From Alphaproteobacteria bacterium (GTDB lineage: Bacteria > Pseudomonadota > Alphaproteobacteria > DSM-16000 > Inquilinaceae), in contig JANQGH010000055.1 of the NCBI GenBank assembly GCA_028277405.1, forward strand, positions 124,001 to 188,000: 64,000 nt of DNA, read 5' to 3'. The translations under genes were made by a program, and so were the position numbers. The notes below the pieces were generated by a model. That model was not told the origin of the DNA. It saw only the letters and a list, made by a program, of their open reading frames with translations, and made no database searches. Of the stretch, positions 49,175 through 58,573 are shown in pieces (position 1 is the first letter of the stretch; every line of letters begins with the position of its first letter).

Positions 49175-50248
49175 CGATCCATTCGGGGCCGGTTCTGCCT
49201 GGCGATAAGCGCGGTGGTCGAAGCCGGCGCGGCGCAGTTCTGCTTCGTTGACAAGGTTCCGCAGCCGACCCTGCCGCAGGTAGAGCATCGCCGTTTCGGC
49301 CGAAAGACGCCGCGCATCGGTTTGGCTTTCGGGGCTGCACCAGGCGCCGTGCGGCGTGACGACGAGACGGTCCTTGAGGCCGGACCGGTCGAGATCGGCA
49401 TAACAGCGGACCATCGGATCGTCGCGCGGCGGCGGCTCCTGCGGCAACACGTCGAGGCCTGCTCCGGCAATGTCGCCAGCCGCAAGGCCGGCAAGCAGGG
49501 CTGCGGTATCGACGATCCCACCGCGGGCCGTGTTGATCAGGATGGCGTCGTCCTTCATCGCCTTGAGCGCGGCCGCGTCGATCATGCCGCGCGTCTCTTC
49601 GGTCAGCGGCGTATGCAGGCTGACGACATCGCTGGCCGACAACAGGGCCTGAAGGCTGTCGACCCGCTCGACGCCCAGCGCGATTTCGGTGCCCGAGGGC
49701 AGGTAGGGATCATAGGCCATCACCCGCATGCCGAAGGCCTTGGCGCGCAGCGCCGTTGCGGTCCCGATGCGCCCCAGACCGACAATGCCCATGACCCTGC
49801 CGCGAATGCGGCGCACCAGCGGCGCACGCGAAAAGTGGTAGTTGCCGACCGGATCCAGCCGAAGATGTTCGTGATAGGCAGTGACGCCGCGCGTCAATGT
49901 CAAGAGCAGCGCCAGCGCGTGGTCGGCGACCTCGCTGGTGCCATAGTCCGGCGTGTTGCAGACCGGAATGCCGGCACTGGCGGCCGCTTCGAGGTCGATA
50001 TGGTCGAAACCGACACCCGCCCGCACGATCACCTTGCAGCGCTTCAGACGCTCGATCACCTGCCGGTTCATGCTGGCCTCGTGCCAGACCACCAGCGCGT
50101 CGGCGTTCGTGACCAGTTCGTCGGCAATGGCGCGCCAGCCGCCGCTGCGTTCGCGGAAGACATGCCAGTGCGCGTCTGTGCCCGTCGTCTGCCGCTCGAC
50201 CGTGGCGTCGTCCGAATACTGCGCGTCGGGCGTCAGGATGTGAAACAC
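49163..50248 (-). CDS. D-isomer-specific 2-hydroxyacid dehydrogenase (CtBP-like)
   Basis: 361 residues from the GTG at 50248 (GGAGA 10 bases upstream). NAD-binding GLGRIG at 157-162, substrate-side Arg76 (VRAGVGFDHID) and Glu106 (GTSEVADH), catalytic Arg in INTARGGIVD, Glu in LDVLPQEPP and His in TPHGAWCSPES. Reduces a 2-oxoacid or oxidises the D-hydroxyacid. It follows the FAH-type dehydratase with 94 bases between, in the sugar-acid cluster. Confidence 0.9.
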   Translation of the reverse strand: MFHILTPDAQYSDDATVERQTTGTDAHWHVFRERSGGWRAIADELVTNADALVVWHEASMNRQVIERLKRCKVIVRAGVGFDHIDLEAAASAGIPVCNTPDYGTSEVADHALALLLTLTRGVTAYHEHLRLDPVGNYHFSRAPLVRRIRGRVMGIVGLGRIGTATALRAKAFGMRVMAYDPYLPSGTEIALGVERVDSLQALLSASDVVSLHTPLTEETRGMIDAAALKAMKDDAILINTARGGIVDTAALLAGLAAGDIAGAGLDVLPQEPPPRDDPMVRCYADLDRSGLKDRLVVTPHGAWCSPESQTDARRLSAETAMLYLRQGRLRNLVNEAELRRAGFDHRAYRQAEPAPNGSKGP

Positions 50249-50342
50249 GATGCTTGGTTCTCCGTCTTGCTGAAAAGGTTCGCGGCCAAACCGTTCCAAG
50301 GCCGGTCATGGAACTGCTGGATGAAGGCCGCAGGCTCCGCGC

Positions 50343-51497
50343 CTAGAGCAGCCCGCGTTGGGCAAGATTGCGCATTAGCGCGCCGGTCCCGAACGTCCAT
50401 TCCGGTGCTTCGGTCGACAGCCTGACGGTGTTTTCCAGTGCCCCCAGTGTCGGGGTCGCGATGGTGACGACATCGCCGAGGTGATGGGTGAAACCCTGGC
50501 CGGGCGCATCGCGATCCTCGGTCGGCGCGAACAATGTGCCCAGATAGAGCATGAAACCATCGGGGTACTGGTGATGGCGCCCGCGCGTCTGGCCCACGAG
50601 ATCGGCCGGGTCCCGGCTGATCTCGCGCATCGACGAGGCGCCGTTCAGGACAAACCCATCCTCGCCGGTCACCGTCAGCGCCAGGTCCAGTCCGCGCACC
50701 GTGTCGAGGTCGAAACCCGCGTCGAACAACCGGATGAAGGGGCCGATGGCGGCCGCGGCGTTATTGTCCTTCGCCTTGCCGAGCAGAAGCGCCGAACGGC
50801 CCTCCACGTCGCGCAGGTTCACGTCGTTGCCGAGCGTCGCCCCGACGGTGCGGCCGGCGCTGTCGACCGCGAGCACCACTTCCGGTTCGGGGTTGTTCCA
50901 TTGAGAGATCGGGTGCAGGCCGACATCCGCGCCCCAGCCGACCGCCGACATGGGTTGGGCCTTGCTGAACACTTCGGCGTCCGGGCCGATCCCGACCTCC
51001 AGATATTGCGACCACAACCTCTCTTTCTGCAGCATCGCCTTCACCTCGGCGGCCGCCTCCGATCCGGGCACCAGGTCGCGCAGGCTGTCGCCGACGATGG
51101 TCGTGACGCGCGCGCGGATCGTCTCGGCCTTCGTCGGATCGCCGCCGGCGCTTTCTTCGATCACCCGCTCGATCATGGAGCGAGCGAAGGTGACGCCGCA
51201 GGCCTTCACCGCCTGAAGGTCGCACGGCGCAAGCAGGCGGTCGGCATCCGGCTCCGCAGCACCCCGGCTCTTGGCGATCCAGGCGTCCAGCGGACCCAGA
51301 TCGACACCGTCGATGGCGGCGATGAAGTCGGCGTGGTCGCCCTGTTCCAGGAGATCGCGCATGGTCGGCGCCTTGCGCGAGGTGATGTCGACAAGATTGT
51401 CATCGCGCAGCGTGACGAGGCACGGTCCGATGCCGGCGCGCCAAACACGTCCCACGAACAAGCCATCGGCTGGCAGCAAAAGGGAAGAAACGGTCAT
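50343..51497 (-). CDS. FAH-family dehydratase/hydrolase (2-keto-3-deoxy-pentonate dehydratase-like)
   Basis: 384 residues, longer than FAH hydrolases because of an N-terminal domain of about 110 residues; this matches the 2-keto-3-deoxy-D-arabinonate/xylonate dehydratase group. Metal motifs are N-P-E-P-E-V-V-L (Glu-x-Glu) and G-N-D-V-N-L-R-D-V-E-G; an additional F-A-R-S-M-I-E-R segment supplies an upstream Glu. With the IlvD/Edd dehydratase at 58574 it would complete the two dehydrations of a Weimberg-type route (inference). Confidence 0.83.
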   Translation of the reverse strand: MTVSSLLLPADGLFVGRVWRAGIGPCLVTLRDDNLVDITSRKAPTMRDLLEQGDHADFIAAIDGVDLGPLDAWIAKSRGAAEPDADRLLAPCDLQAVKACGVTFARSMIERVIEESAGGDPTKAETIRARVTTIVGDSLRDLVPGSEAAAEVKAMLQKERLWSQYLEVGIGPDAEVFSKAQPMSAVGWGADVGLHPISQWNNPEPEVVLAVDSAGRTVGATLGNDVNLRDVEGRSALLLGKAKDNNAAAAIGPFIRLFDAGFDLDTVRGLDLALTVTGEDGFVLNGASSMREISRDPADLVGQTRGRHHQYPDGFMLYLGTLFAPTEDRDAPGQGFTHHLGDVVTIATPTLGALENTVRLSTEAPEWTFGTGALMRNLAQRGLL

Positions 51498-51525
51498 GGA
51501 TGGTGTCCCAATTTGATGGGTCGGT

Positions 51526-52428
51526 TCACGCTTGCCTCGCCGCTTGGCGACGCTCGCGCACGAAAATGTAGAGCCCGGCCGACACGATGATGGCCCCGCC
51601 CAAGAGCATGTCCGGCCTTGGCACGTCGCCGAAGAACAGCCAGCCCAGAAGGATGGCCCAGGGCAGAAGCGTGTATTGGAACGGCGCGACCACGCCCGCG
51701 TCAACCAGCTTCAAAGCGCGGCTGACGCACAGATGGGCCAGCATCGCGACAATGCCCAGCGCGCACAAGAGCGCAACGTCCATCGCGCCGGGCGGCACCC
51801 AGCCAATGGGCGCCAGTACGAGGCCGATCGCCAGGGCGCCGGCCATCTGCCAGACCACAAGCGTGATGTCCGGCGTGCCGCGCAAGGCCCGCCCGGTGAT
51901 CAGCATCAGGGCAAAGCAGAGTGTGCCCACCATGGCAACCAGCGTCGCGCCCATATGCAGCTCTCCTGAGGGCGCCAGCGCGATCACCACGCCGCCAAAG
52001 CCGATCATGATGACAAGCCAGCGACGCACATCGATCCGTTCGCCAAGCAGAAAGGGCGACAGCATCGCCACCCATATCGGCGCGGCGAGCCAGAATGTCA
52101 TGACGTCGGCCAGCGGCAGAAACCGTACCGCCCAGTAAAAGCAAAAGACCTCGGCGGTGGACAGCGCCACGCGCAGCACCTGAAGGCCGGGCCTGTCCAC
52201 CCGCCAGACGGTCAAGACGCCGCGCCGCAGCACCAGGGGCGCCAGGATCGCAAGACCCGTCGCGCTGCGCAGCAAAAGCACCTGACCGACCGTGTAGGTC
52301 GCCACCAGCCATTTGCCGAGCGTATCGTTGAGCGCAAACAACAGCATGCCAAGCAGCATCAAGGCGATGCCGAGGCCGGCTGGGCCGGCCCGACGCCAAG
52401 GCGCCGCGGCAGGGGCCAACTGTGTCAT
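51526..52428 (-). CDS. EamA/DMT-family transporter
   Basis: 300 residues with ten hydrophobic helices in two EamA repeats, from the ATG at 52428 with GGGAG upstream. Different from the DMT protein at 4828. It lies between the TRAP binding protein and the FAH-type gene in a leftward run, 28 bases from the latter. Exports or imports a metabolite of the sugar-acid pathway; direction unknown. Confidence 0.9.
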   Translation of the reverse strand: MTQLAPAAAPWRRAGPAGLGIALMLLGMLLFALNDTLGKWLVATYTVGQVLLLRSATGLAILAPLVLRRGVLTVWRVDRPGLQVLRVALSTAEVFCFYWAVRFLPLADVMTFWLAAPIWVAMLSPFLLGERIDVRRWLVIMIGFGGVVIALAPSGELHMGATLVAMVGTLCFALMLITGRALRGTPDITLVVWQMAGALAIGLVLAPIGWVPPGAMDVALLCALGIVAMLAHLCVSRALKLVDAGVVAPFQYTLLPWAILLGWLFFGDVPRPDMLLGGAIIVSAGLYIFVRERRQAARQA

Positions 52429-52494
52429 GAGGCTCCCACCCAAGCAAATGGCGGGGCCGTCGCCGGCCCCGCCACCCAAGGTTCATCGCGACAA

Positions 52495-53514
52495 TCAGTT
52501 ATTCCGCAGTTCGGCCAGCGCGTCGCGGATGCCGTCGACCACGTTGGTACCGATCGTTTCGGCGTGACGGTCATAGACCGGCGCCACCGCATCGCGGATG
52601 CGCTGCATTTCCGCCTCGTCCAGCTCGTTGTACTGCATGCCGTTTTCCTGGATGTTGGCGAGCGATTGGTCGGACAGCGCCCGGCTCGTGGCGCGCTGCA
52701 CGTCGCGACCGATCACCGCGCAGTCGAACAGGATCTGCTGCTCTTCTTCAGAGTAGGTGCCGAAGATCGGCCCGGAGAACAGCACCATGAACGGCGTGTA
52801 GGCGTGGCGGGTGGCCGAGACATAGTCCTGCACCTGGTAGAACTGCGATGTCTCGATGGTCACGAACGGGTTTTCCTGGGCATCGATGGCCCCGGTCTCA
52901 AGCGCGGTGAACACTTCGCCGAACGCCATCGGCGTGGCGTTGGTGCCAAGCGTCTGGAAGGTGTCGAGGAAGATGTTGTTCTGCATCACGCGCACGCGCA
53001 TGCCGTCGAAATCGTCAAGGCTTTCCACCGGCCGCACCGAGTTGGTGAGGTTGCGGAAGCCGTTCTCCCAGTAGGCGAGGTTGACGACGCCGGCTTCGGC
53101 CAGTTGGTCGCTGATCATCTGGCCGAACGCGCCATCCAGGATGGCGTCCGCCTCTTCGGCGTTGGCGAACAGGAACGGCAGGTCGAACACGCCGAGCGCC
53201 GGCTCGATGCCGACCAGCGGCGAGGTCGAAGTGATGACCATCTCCTGGGTACCCGAACGCAGTGCCTGCGTGGCCTGAAGATCGTCGCCCAGCGAGGACG
53301 ACCAGAACGCGTTCAGCGTCCAGGCGCCGTCCGTGCGCTCGGTCATGCAGGCGCGCATGGCTTCGACGCCATCGGCAACCGGGTGGGTTTCGGACACGCC
53401 GTTCGACACGGTGATCGTGCGCTCGGAGATTTCGGCCAGGGCCGGGGTGGCGAGACCAAGCGTCAGGATGGTCGTGACGCCCAGCCGGGCCAGAGTCTTG
53501 GATGTCGATTTCAT
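52495..53514 (-). CDS. TRAP transporter substrate-binding protein (DctP)
   Basis: 339 residues, Sec signal (A-L-A-E cleavage near 27), AAGGAGA ribosome site. DctP blocks: FDGMRVRVMQNNI with the carboxylate-binding Arg, N-A-T-P-M-A-F-G-E-V-F-T-A-L-E-T-G-A-I-D-A-Q-E-N-P. This Q-E-N-P end is the form seen with uronate and aldonate binders, which fits the enzymes around it. Third TRAP system of the window. Confidence 0.91.
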   Translation of the reverse strand: MKSTSKTLARLGVTTILTLGLATPALAEISERTITVSNGVSETHPVADGVEAMRACMTERTDGAWTLNAFWSSSLGDDLQATQALRSGTQEMVITSTSPLVGIEPALGVFDLPFLFANAEEADAILDGAFGQMISDQLAEAGVVNLAYWENGFRNLTNSVRPVESLDDFDGMRVRVMQNNIFLDTFQTLGTNATPMAFGEVFTALETGAIDAQENPFVTIETSQFYQVQDYVSATRHAYTPFMVLFSGPIFGTYSEEEQQILFDCAVIGRDVQRATSRALSDQSLANIQENGMQYNELDEAEMQRIRDAVAPVYDRHAETIGTNVVDGIRDALAELRNN

Positions 53515-53591
53515 GGTTGGTTTTCTCCTTGAGGGGTTGCGGGGAGTGGGTTGCGGGCTTTGCGGTTTCTGGCCGCGGCGGACCGTTCGCC

Positions 53592-54869
53592 TCATCTCAG
53601 AAAATCAAGCGGCACCAACACGATCTGCGGGAAGGCGACGAGCAGGGCCAGGACGACGACCTGGGCGATGAGGAACGGCGCGACGCCGACGATCACTTGG
53701 CCGAGGGGAACGCGCGAGACGCCGCTGACCACGTTCAGCACCACCCCGACCGGCGGCGTGATCAGCCCGATACAGGTGGTCATGACGAACACCACGCCGA
53801 AATAGACCGGATCGATCCCCGCCTCGCGCACCAGCGGCATCAGGACCGGCGACAGGATCAGAATGGTCGGCGCCAGATCGAGGACCGTGCCGACGACCAG
53901 CACCAAAAGCACGATCACCAGCATCAGAAGCTGCGGTCGATCGATCAACGGCTGGATGATGTCGCCGACCTCGGCGGGAATGTTGGCGCGGGTGATCAGC
54001 CAGGACGTCACCAACGCCGAGGCGACCAGAAAGAGCACCACCGAGGTCGTCTTGGCGGCGCTGATGAACACCGCATAGAGCTGGGCGACGCGCAGTTCGC
54101 GGTAGACGACCAAGCCTACGAACATGGCGTAGGCGGCCGCGATCACCGCCGCCTCGGTTGGCGTGAAAACGCCGAACCGGATGCCGCCGAGGATGATGAT
54201 CGGCATGATCAGCGCCCAGATCGCCGCCACCGATGCCCGAAGGCGCACCTGGCCCGATTGGCGCGGCAAGGTTTTCACATCTTCCTTGCGCGCCACGAAC
54301 ATCCACATCGCCGTCAGCGACAGCGCCATCATCAGGCCTGGCACGATGCCGCCCATGAACAGGCCGGTGATCGACACATTGGCCGCCACGCCGAAGATGA
54401 TGAACGCGATGGAGGGCGGTATGACCGGCGCGATCACGCCGCCCGCCGCCATAAGCCCGGCCGAACGCGGCACATTGTAGCCCGCTTCGCGCATCATCGG
54501 GATCAGGATGGCGGCCAGAGCCGCCGAATCGGCCGCCGCCGAACCCGACAGGCTGGCCATGATCACGGCGGCGAAGATCGCCACGATGCCCAGCCCGCCT
54601 CTTATATGGCCGACACAGGCGATGGCGAAATTGACGATGCGCTTCGACAGCCCGCCGGCATTCATCAGTTCGCCGGCCAGCAGGAAGAACGGAATCGCCA
54701 GCAAGGTGAAGGTGTTGGCCCCGGAGATCATCTGCTGGGCGACGATCTGGGTGTTGAAGATGTCCATGTAGAACATCAGCACGATGCCGCAGAACATCAG
54801 CGCAAAGGCCACCGGAACGCCGAGCGATAGCGTGCCGAACAAGGTGACGAGGAAGACGGCGATCGTCAT
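53592..54869 (-). CDS. TRAP transporter large permease (DctM)
   Basis: 425 residues, about 12 helices, with SLSGSAAADSAALAAILIPMM, AAGGVIAPVIPPSIAF and GLITPPVGVVLNV. It starts with an ATG overlapping the small permease stop by 4 bases. Gene order dctQ-dctM-dctP on the minus strand differs from the previous TRAP set (dctP-dctM-dctQ). Confidence 0.93.
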   Translation of the reverse strand: MTIAVFLVTLFGTLSLGVPVAFALMFCGIVLMFYMDIFNTQIVAQQMISGANTFTLLAIPFFLLAGELMNAGGLSKRIVNFAIACVGHIRGGLGIVAIFAAVIMASLSGSAAADSAALAAILIPMMREAGYNVPRSAGLMAAGGVIAPVIPPSIAFIIFGVAANVSITGLFMGGIVPGLMMALSLTAMWMFVARKEDVKTLPRQSGQVRLRASVAAIWALIMPIIILGGIRFGVFTPTEAAVIAAAYAMFVGLVVYRELRVAQLYAVFISAAKTTSVVLFLVASALVTSWLITRANIPAEVGDIIQPLIDRPQLLMLVIVLLVLVVGTVLDLAPTILILSPVLMPLVREAGIDPVYFGVVFVMTTCIGLITPPVGVVLNVVSGVSRVPLGQVIVGVAPFLIAQVVVLALLVAFPQIVLVPLDFLR

Positions 54870-55408
54870 ATCCGACCCTCTTGGTGAGGATCGTGCTCGT
54901 TCTCCGCGTACTCGCCGGCGAAATGGGCGATCTCGGCATCGCTCATGCGCCCGAGCGCGATGCGCAACAGGCGCCAGGCCGCGATGGCACCGATCCCCGC
55001 AGAAGTGAAATAGCCAATGCCGAAGACCCAGATCATCGAAATGCCGACGACCGGCGCCGTCATCGAGGCGTTGATGCCATGCTGCTGCCAGGTGCCATGG
55101 AAGAACACCACCGCGCACAGAAGAATGATGGCGTTGGACAGCACCATGCAGACCAGCCGCCCGCGCCGCCCGAAAAACCGCACCATCGTCTCAACGCCGA
55201 TGTGCCCATGCTCGGCAAACGTCAGAACCGCGCCGATGAAGGTCAGCCAGACAAAGAAGTAGCGCGACATCTCCTCGGAGAAGTTCAGCCCGGTGTTGAA
55301 CACGTAGCGCAACACCACGTTGCCGAAGACCATCACAACCATGCCGGCCAGCAGGCAAAACAGCATGAATTCGATCGCGCGCGCCATCCAGCCGGTGGCG
55401 CGGGTCAT
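54866..55408 (-). CDS. TRAP transporter small permease (DctQ)
   Basis: 180 residues from the ATG at 55408; an ATG at 55465 adds 19 Arg/Pro-rich residues. Four helices (about 15-37, 50-70, 90-112, 130-152), with N-F-S-E-E-M-S-R-Y-F-F-V-W and G-H-I-G-V-E-T blocks. First gene of the leftward TRAP run, divergent from the LacI regulator. Confidence 0.88.
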   Translation of the reverse strand: MTRATGWMARAIEFMLFCLLAGMVVMVFGNVVLRYVFNTGLNFSEEMSRYFFVWLTFIGAVLTFAEHGHIGVETMVRFFGRRGRLVCMVLSNAIILLCAVVFFHGTWQQHGINASMTAPVVGISMIWVFGIGYFTSAGIGAIAAWRLLRIALGRMSDAEIAHFAGEYAENEHDPHQEGRI

Positions 55409-55610
55409 CGATGGCCACCATGCGGGCGGCCGACGGCGGCGGAAACGGCTGCGCCATGCGGGCATCGATTGAGGTCGCGCCGCGGAAAGCGGCGTGAAAC
55501 GAAGGCATGCAAGGCGTGTCGTCCTCCCTCGCCATGGGCCGGACGCTGGGCGCCGACCTATCGCTGCCGCAGTCTTTTCAGCGGCGCTGTTACTTTTTGC
55601 TTGAGTTAGA

Positions 55611-55625
55611 TGGTAGCGTATATCA
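55611..55625. promoter_or_regulatory. Partly palindromic operator candidate between TRAP and LacI genes
   Basis: tggtagcgtatatca keeps one half of the LacI/GntR-type consensus (TGGTAGCG) and a weaker mirror half (tatca). It lies 47 bases upstream of the LacI-family gene in the divergent promoter region, the usual site for such an operator. Confidence 0.5.
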
Positions 55626-55671
55626 TTGTCAATAGAAAACCACCGTTTGCGGCAAGGAACAACACCCTAGG

Positions 55672-56709
55672 ATGGTGGAAAAATACAGAGAAAATAAGGC
55701 AGCAACGCTGAAAGACGTGGCATCACATGCCAATGTGAGCGTTATCACTGCCTCGCGAACCCTGCGAACGCCGGAGATCGTGTCGCCCGAAATGCGCGAT
55801 CGTGTGCGGCAGGCGGTGAAGGCGCTGGGCTATGTGCCCAATCCCGCGGCGCAGGCGCTGGCCTCTAACCGGTCGAACATCATCGGCGTGATCATTCCGT
55901 CGGTCGCCAACTGGGTGTTCGCCGAGGTACTCAGCGGCATGCTCGACGCCGCCGAGAAGACCGCCTTTGAGATCCAGTTCGTCACCAGCCGCTATGTCGC
56001 CGCGCGCGAGACGGAATTGCTGCGCGTGCTGGCCACGCAAAGGCCGGCCGGGGTGATCGTCACCGGGTATAATCAGACGCAAGATGGGCGGCGCATCCTC
56101 GAAAGGATGGGGTGCCCGGTCGTGCAGATCATGGAGATCGGCCCCGACCCGGTGGATCTGATGATCGGGATCGATCATGCCGCCGCCGCCGGTGCGATGG
56201 TCGAACATCTGTTTGAGCAAGGCTATCGCAGGATCGGGTTCCTGGGCGCCCGCATGGACCCGCGCTCGCAACGTCGTCTGGCGGGCTACCGGGCGGCCAT
56301 GGGGAAAGCCGGGCTTGATCGGCCCGAGCGCGTATTGACGACGCCCGAAGCGACCAGCGTTTCCAAAGGCGCGGAGATGCTGGCGGATTTCCTGGCCCTT
56401 ACACCCGATCTGGACGCCGTTTTTTGCAACAATGGCGATCTGGCGCTCGGCGCGTTGTTCGAGGCCCAGCGCCAGGGCCTGCGGGTTCCGCAACAGCTTG
56501 GTGTCGCCGGCTTCAACGATTTCGATATGGAGGCGGCCGCCTTTCCCTCCATCACCAGCGTGCGCACCCGGCGCTACGAGATGGGGTGCCGGTCGGTGGA
56601 GATGCTGGCCGCGGCGGTAGCCGGCGAACGGCCCGACCCGGCGGTCATCGATCTGGGTTTCGAGATCATGGCGCGGCAAAGCACCGCCCGTCTGGCGTCC
56701 TTGGCATAA
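55672..56709 (+). CDS. LacI-family transcriptional regulator
   Basis: 345 residues. The N-terminal HTH and hinge are typical (TLKDVASHANVSVITASRTLR, then V-R-Q-A-V-K-A-L-G-Y-V-P-N-P-A-A-Q-A-L). The periplasmic-binding-like effector domain spans 70-340, with GVAGFNDFD near its end, like GntR/IdnR-type gluconate regulators. Divergent from the TRAP operon and upstream of the rightward sugar-acid genes, so it likely controls both with a sugar acid as inducer. Confidence 0.93.
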   Translation: MVEKYRENKAATLKDVASHANVSVITASRTLRTPEIVSPEMRDRVRQAVKALGYVPNPAAQALASNRSNIIGVIIPSVANWVFAEVLSGMLDAAEKTAFEIQFVTSRYVAARETELLRVLATQRPAGVIVTGYNQTQDGRRILERMGCPVVQIMEIGPDPVDLMIGIDHAAAAGAMVEHLFEQGYRRIGFLGARMDPRSQRRLAGYRAAMGKAGLDRPERVLTTPEATSVSKGAEMLADFLALTPDLDAVFCNNGDLALGALFEAQRQGLRVPQQLGVAGFNDFDMEAAAFPSITSVRTRRYEMGCRSVEMLAAAVAGERPDPAVIDLGFEIMARQSTARLASLA

Positions 56710-56749
56710 GACACATCAGCGAACGCGCTGTCGCGCAAAGGAGTATTTC

Positions 56750-57745
56750 GTGCACATTCTCATCATCGGCGCGGCCGGCATGCTCGGCCGCAAGATCACG
56801 GCGGCGATCCTGGCCGAACCGACCATCGGCGGCCGGACAGTCACGGCGCTTTCGCTGGTTGATCTAATGGCACCACAAGCGCCGGATTGGCCAGCAGGTC
56901 GGGTGTCCGCCAAGGCGGCCGATCTCGGCGGTTCCGCCGCGCCGGCGGAGCTGATCGAGGACCGTCCGGACGTCATCATCCATCTGGCGGCCGTCGTCTC
57001 GGCCGATGCGGAGCTGCATTTCGACAAGGGCTATAGGGTCAATGTCGACGGCACACGCGCGCTGCTGGAGGCAGTCCGTCACGCCGGCGATGCTTATCAC
57101 CCGCGTCTTGTCTTCGCCTCCTCGCTGGCGGTCTTCGGCCCGCCCTTCCCAAACCGCATCCCCGACGATTTCGCGCCCGCGCCGCGCACAAGTTACGGCA
57201 CCCAGAAGGTCATCGCGGAACTGTTGATCAACGACTACTCGCGCAAGGGCATGATTGATGGCGTCTCGCTACGGCTGCCGACCATCAGCATCCGTCCGGG
57301 CAAGCCCAATGCGGCCGCATCGGGCTTCTTTTCCGGCATCATCCGCGAGCCGCTGATCGGTCAGCCCGCCGCCCTGCCGGTGCCCGACACCACGCGCCAC
57401 TGGCACGCCAGTCCGCGCAGCGCCGCCGGCTTCTTCCTACATGCCGCCGGCATGGACACCGCGTCGCTCGGCCATCGGCGGGCGCTGAACATGCCGGGTC
57501 TTTCCGCGACCGTGGCCGAACAGATCGAGGCCCTGCGTGCGGTGGCCGGGCAGAGCGCCATCGACCTGATCCGCCCGGCGCCCGATCCGCTGGTCGCCGA
57601 CATTGTCGGCGGCTGGGGCGGGGATTATGAGGCGAGCCGTGCCCGCGCGCTCGGCTTTACCACCGAGGGCAGCTTCGAAGACATCATCAGAGTTCACATC
57701 GAAGACGAGCTGGGCGGCGCTCTGCCCGCGCCCGCCGCGCACTAG
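56750..57745 (+). CDS. denD: NAD-dependent epimerase/dehydratase family protein, DenD-like (D-erythronate dehydrogenase)
   Basis: 331 residues, extended SDR. Cofactor motif G7-A-A-G-M-L-G13, catalytic Ser124/125, Tyr149 and Lys153 (SYGTQK). The N-terminal I-G-G-R-x-V-x-x-L-x-L-V-D stretch and the R-x-R-P-G-K-P-N-A-A-A-S-x-F-F-S segment are the forms I know from D-erythronate dehydrogenase (DenD) proteins of tetronate catabolism. OtnC/OtnI partners are not seen here, so a four- or five-carbon acid substrate is likely but not certain. It follows the LacI gene by 40 bases. Confidence 0.75.
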   Translation: MHILIIGAAGMLGRKITAAILAEPTIGGRTVTALSLVDLMAPQAPDWPAGRVSAKAADLGGSAAPAELIEDRPDVIIHLAAVVSADAELHFDKGYRVNVDGTRALLEAVRHAGDAYHPRLVFASSLAVFGPPFPNRIPDDFAPAPRTSYGTQKVIAELLINDYSRKGMIDGVSLRLPTISIRPGKPNAAASGFFSGIIREPLIGQPAALPVPDTTRHWHASPRSAAGFFLHAAGMDTASLGHRRALNMPGLSATVAEQIEALRAVAGQSAIDLIRPAPDPLVADIVGGWGGDYEASRARALGFTTEGSFEDIIRVHIEDELGGALPAPAAH

Positions 57746-57781
57746 GCGGGCCGAACACATGATTGAAAGGAAACGACCTCA

Positions 57782-58534
57782 ATGAGCAGGAAGACCGCGA
57801 TCGTGACCGGGGCCGGAACCGGCGTCGGGCGCGCCGTCGCCCGAGCGCTGGCCGACGATGGCTGGCATGTCGCCTATGCCGGCCGGCGCGAGGCACCGCT
57901 CGCCGATGCCGCCCGACAGATCGATCCAACCGGCGCGTCCAGCCTCGTCGTGCCGACAGACGTGACCGACGTGGAGGCGGTGAACGCCCTGTTCGACAAG
58001 GTTGCTGCCGAGTGGGGCCGGGTCGATCTTCTGTTCAACAATGCCGGAACCGGCGCGCCGCCCGTGCCGATGGACGAACTGGCTCCGGAAGACTGGCGTG
58101 CGGTGGTGGATGTCAACCTGTCGGGCATGTTCTATTGCATGGCGGCGGCGTTCCGCGCCATGAAGCGGCAGGACCCGCGCGGCGGACGCATCATCAACAA
58201 CGGATCGATCTCGGCGACGACCCCGCGCCTTCATTCGGCACCCTACACCGCCACCAAGCACGGCGTTCTAGGCCTGACCAAGTCCGGCGCGCTGGATGGC
58301 CGCCGCTTCGACATCGCCGTCGGCCAGATCGACATCGGCAACGCGGCGACCGACATGACGGAAAAGATGCCGCAAGGCGTTTTGCAGGCGGACGGGTCCA
58401 CCGCGCAAGAGCCGGTCATCGATGCCGCCCATATCGGCCGGTCCGTGGCGCACATGGCCTCCCTGCCGCTCGACGCCAATGTTCTGACCATGAATGTCAT
58501 GGCACTCAAAATGCCCTTCGTAGGCCGCGGCTGA
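57782..58534 (+). CDS. SDR-family oxidoreductase
   Basis: 250 residues. Cofactor motif T9-G-A-G-T-G-V-G16, NNAG at 86-89, catalytic Ser142, Tyr155 and Lys159 (YTATK). AAAGGA ribosome site. The C-terminus ([11 protein letters not shown]) differs from sugar dehydrogenase SDRs that end in D-G-G. It lies between the DenD-like and IlvD/Edd genes, so a sugar or sugar-acid dehydrogenase is the best guess. Confidence 0.87.
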   Translation: MSRKTAIVTGAGTGVGRAVARALADDGWHVAYAGRREAPLADAARQIDPTGASSLVVPTDVTDVEAVNALFDKVAAEWGRVDLLFNNAGTGAPPVPMDELAPEDWRAVVDVNLSGMFYCMAAAFRAMKRQDPRGGRIINNGSISATTPRLHSAPYTATKHGVLGLTKSGALDGRRFDIAVGQIDIGNAATDMTEKMPQGVLQADGSTAQEPVIDAAHIGRSVAHMASLPLDANVLTMNVMALKMPFVGRG

Positions 58535-58573
58535 CCAAGCGCGAGAAGAATCCGGATTTCAGGAGCCTCCATC

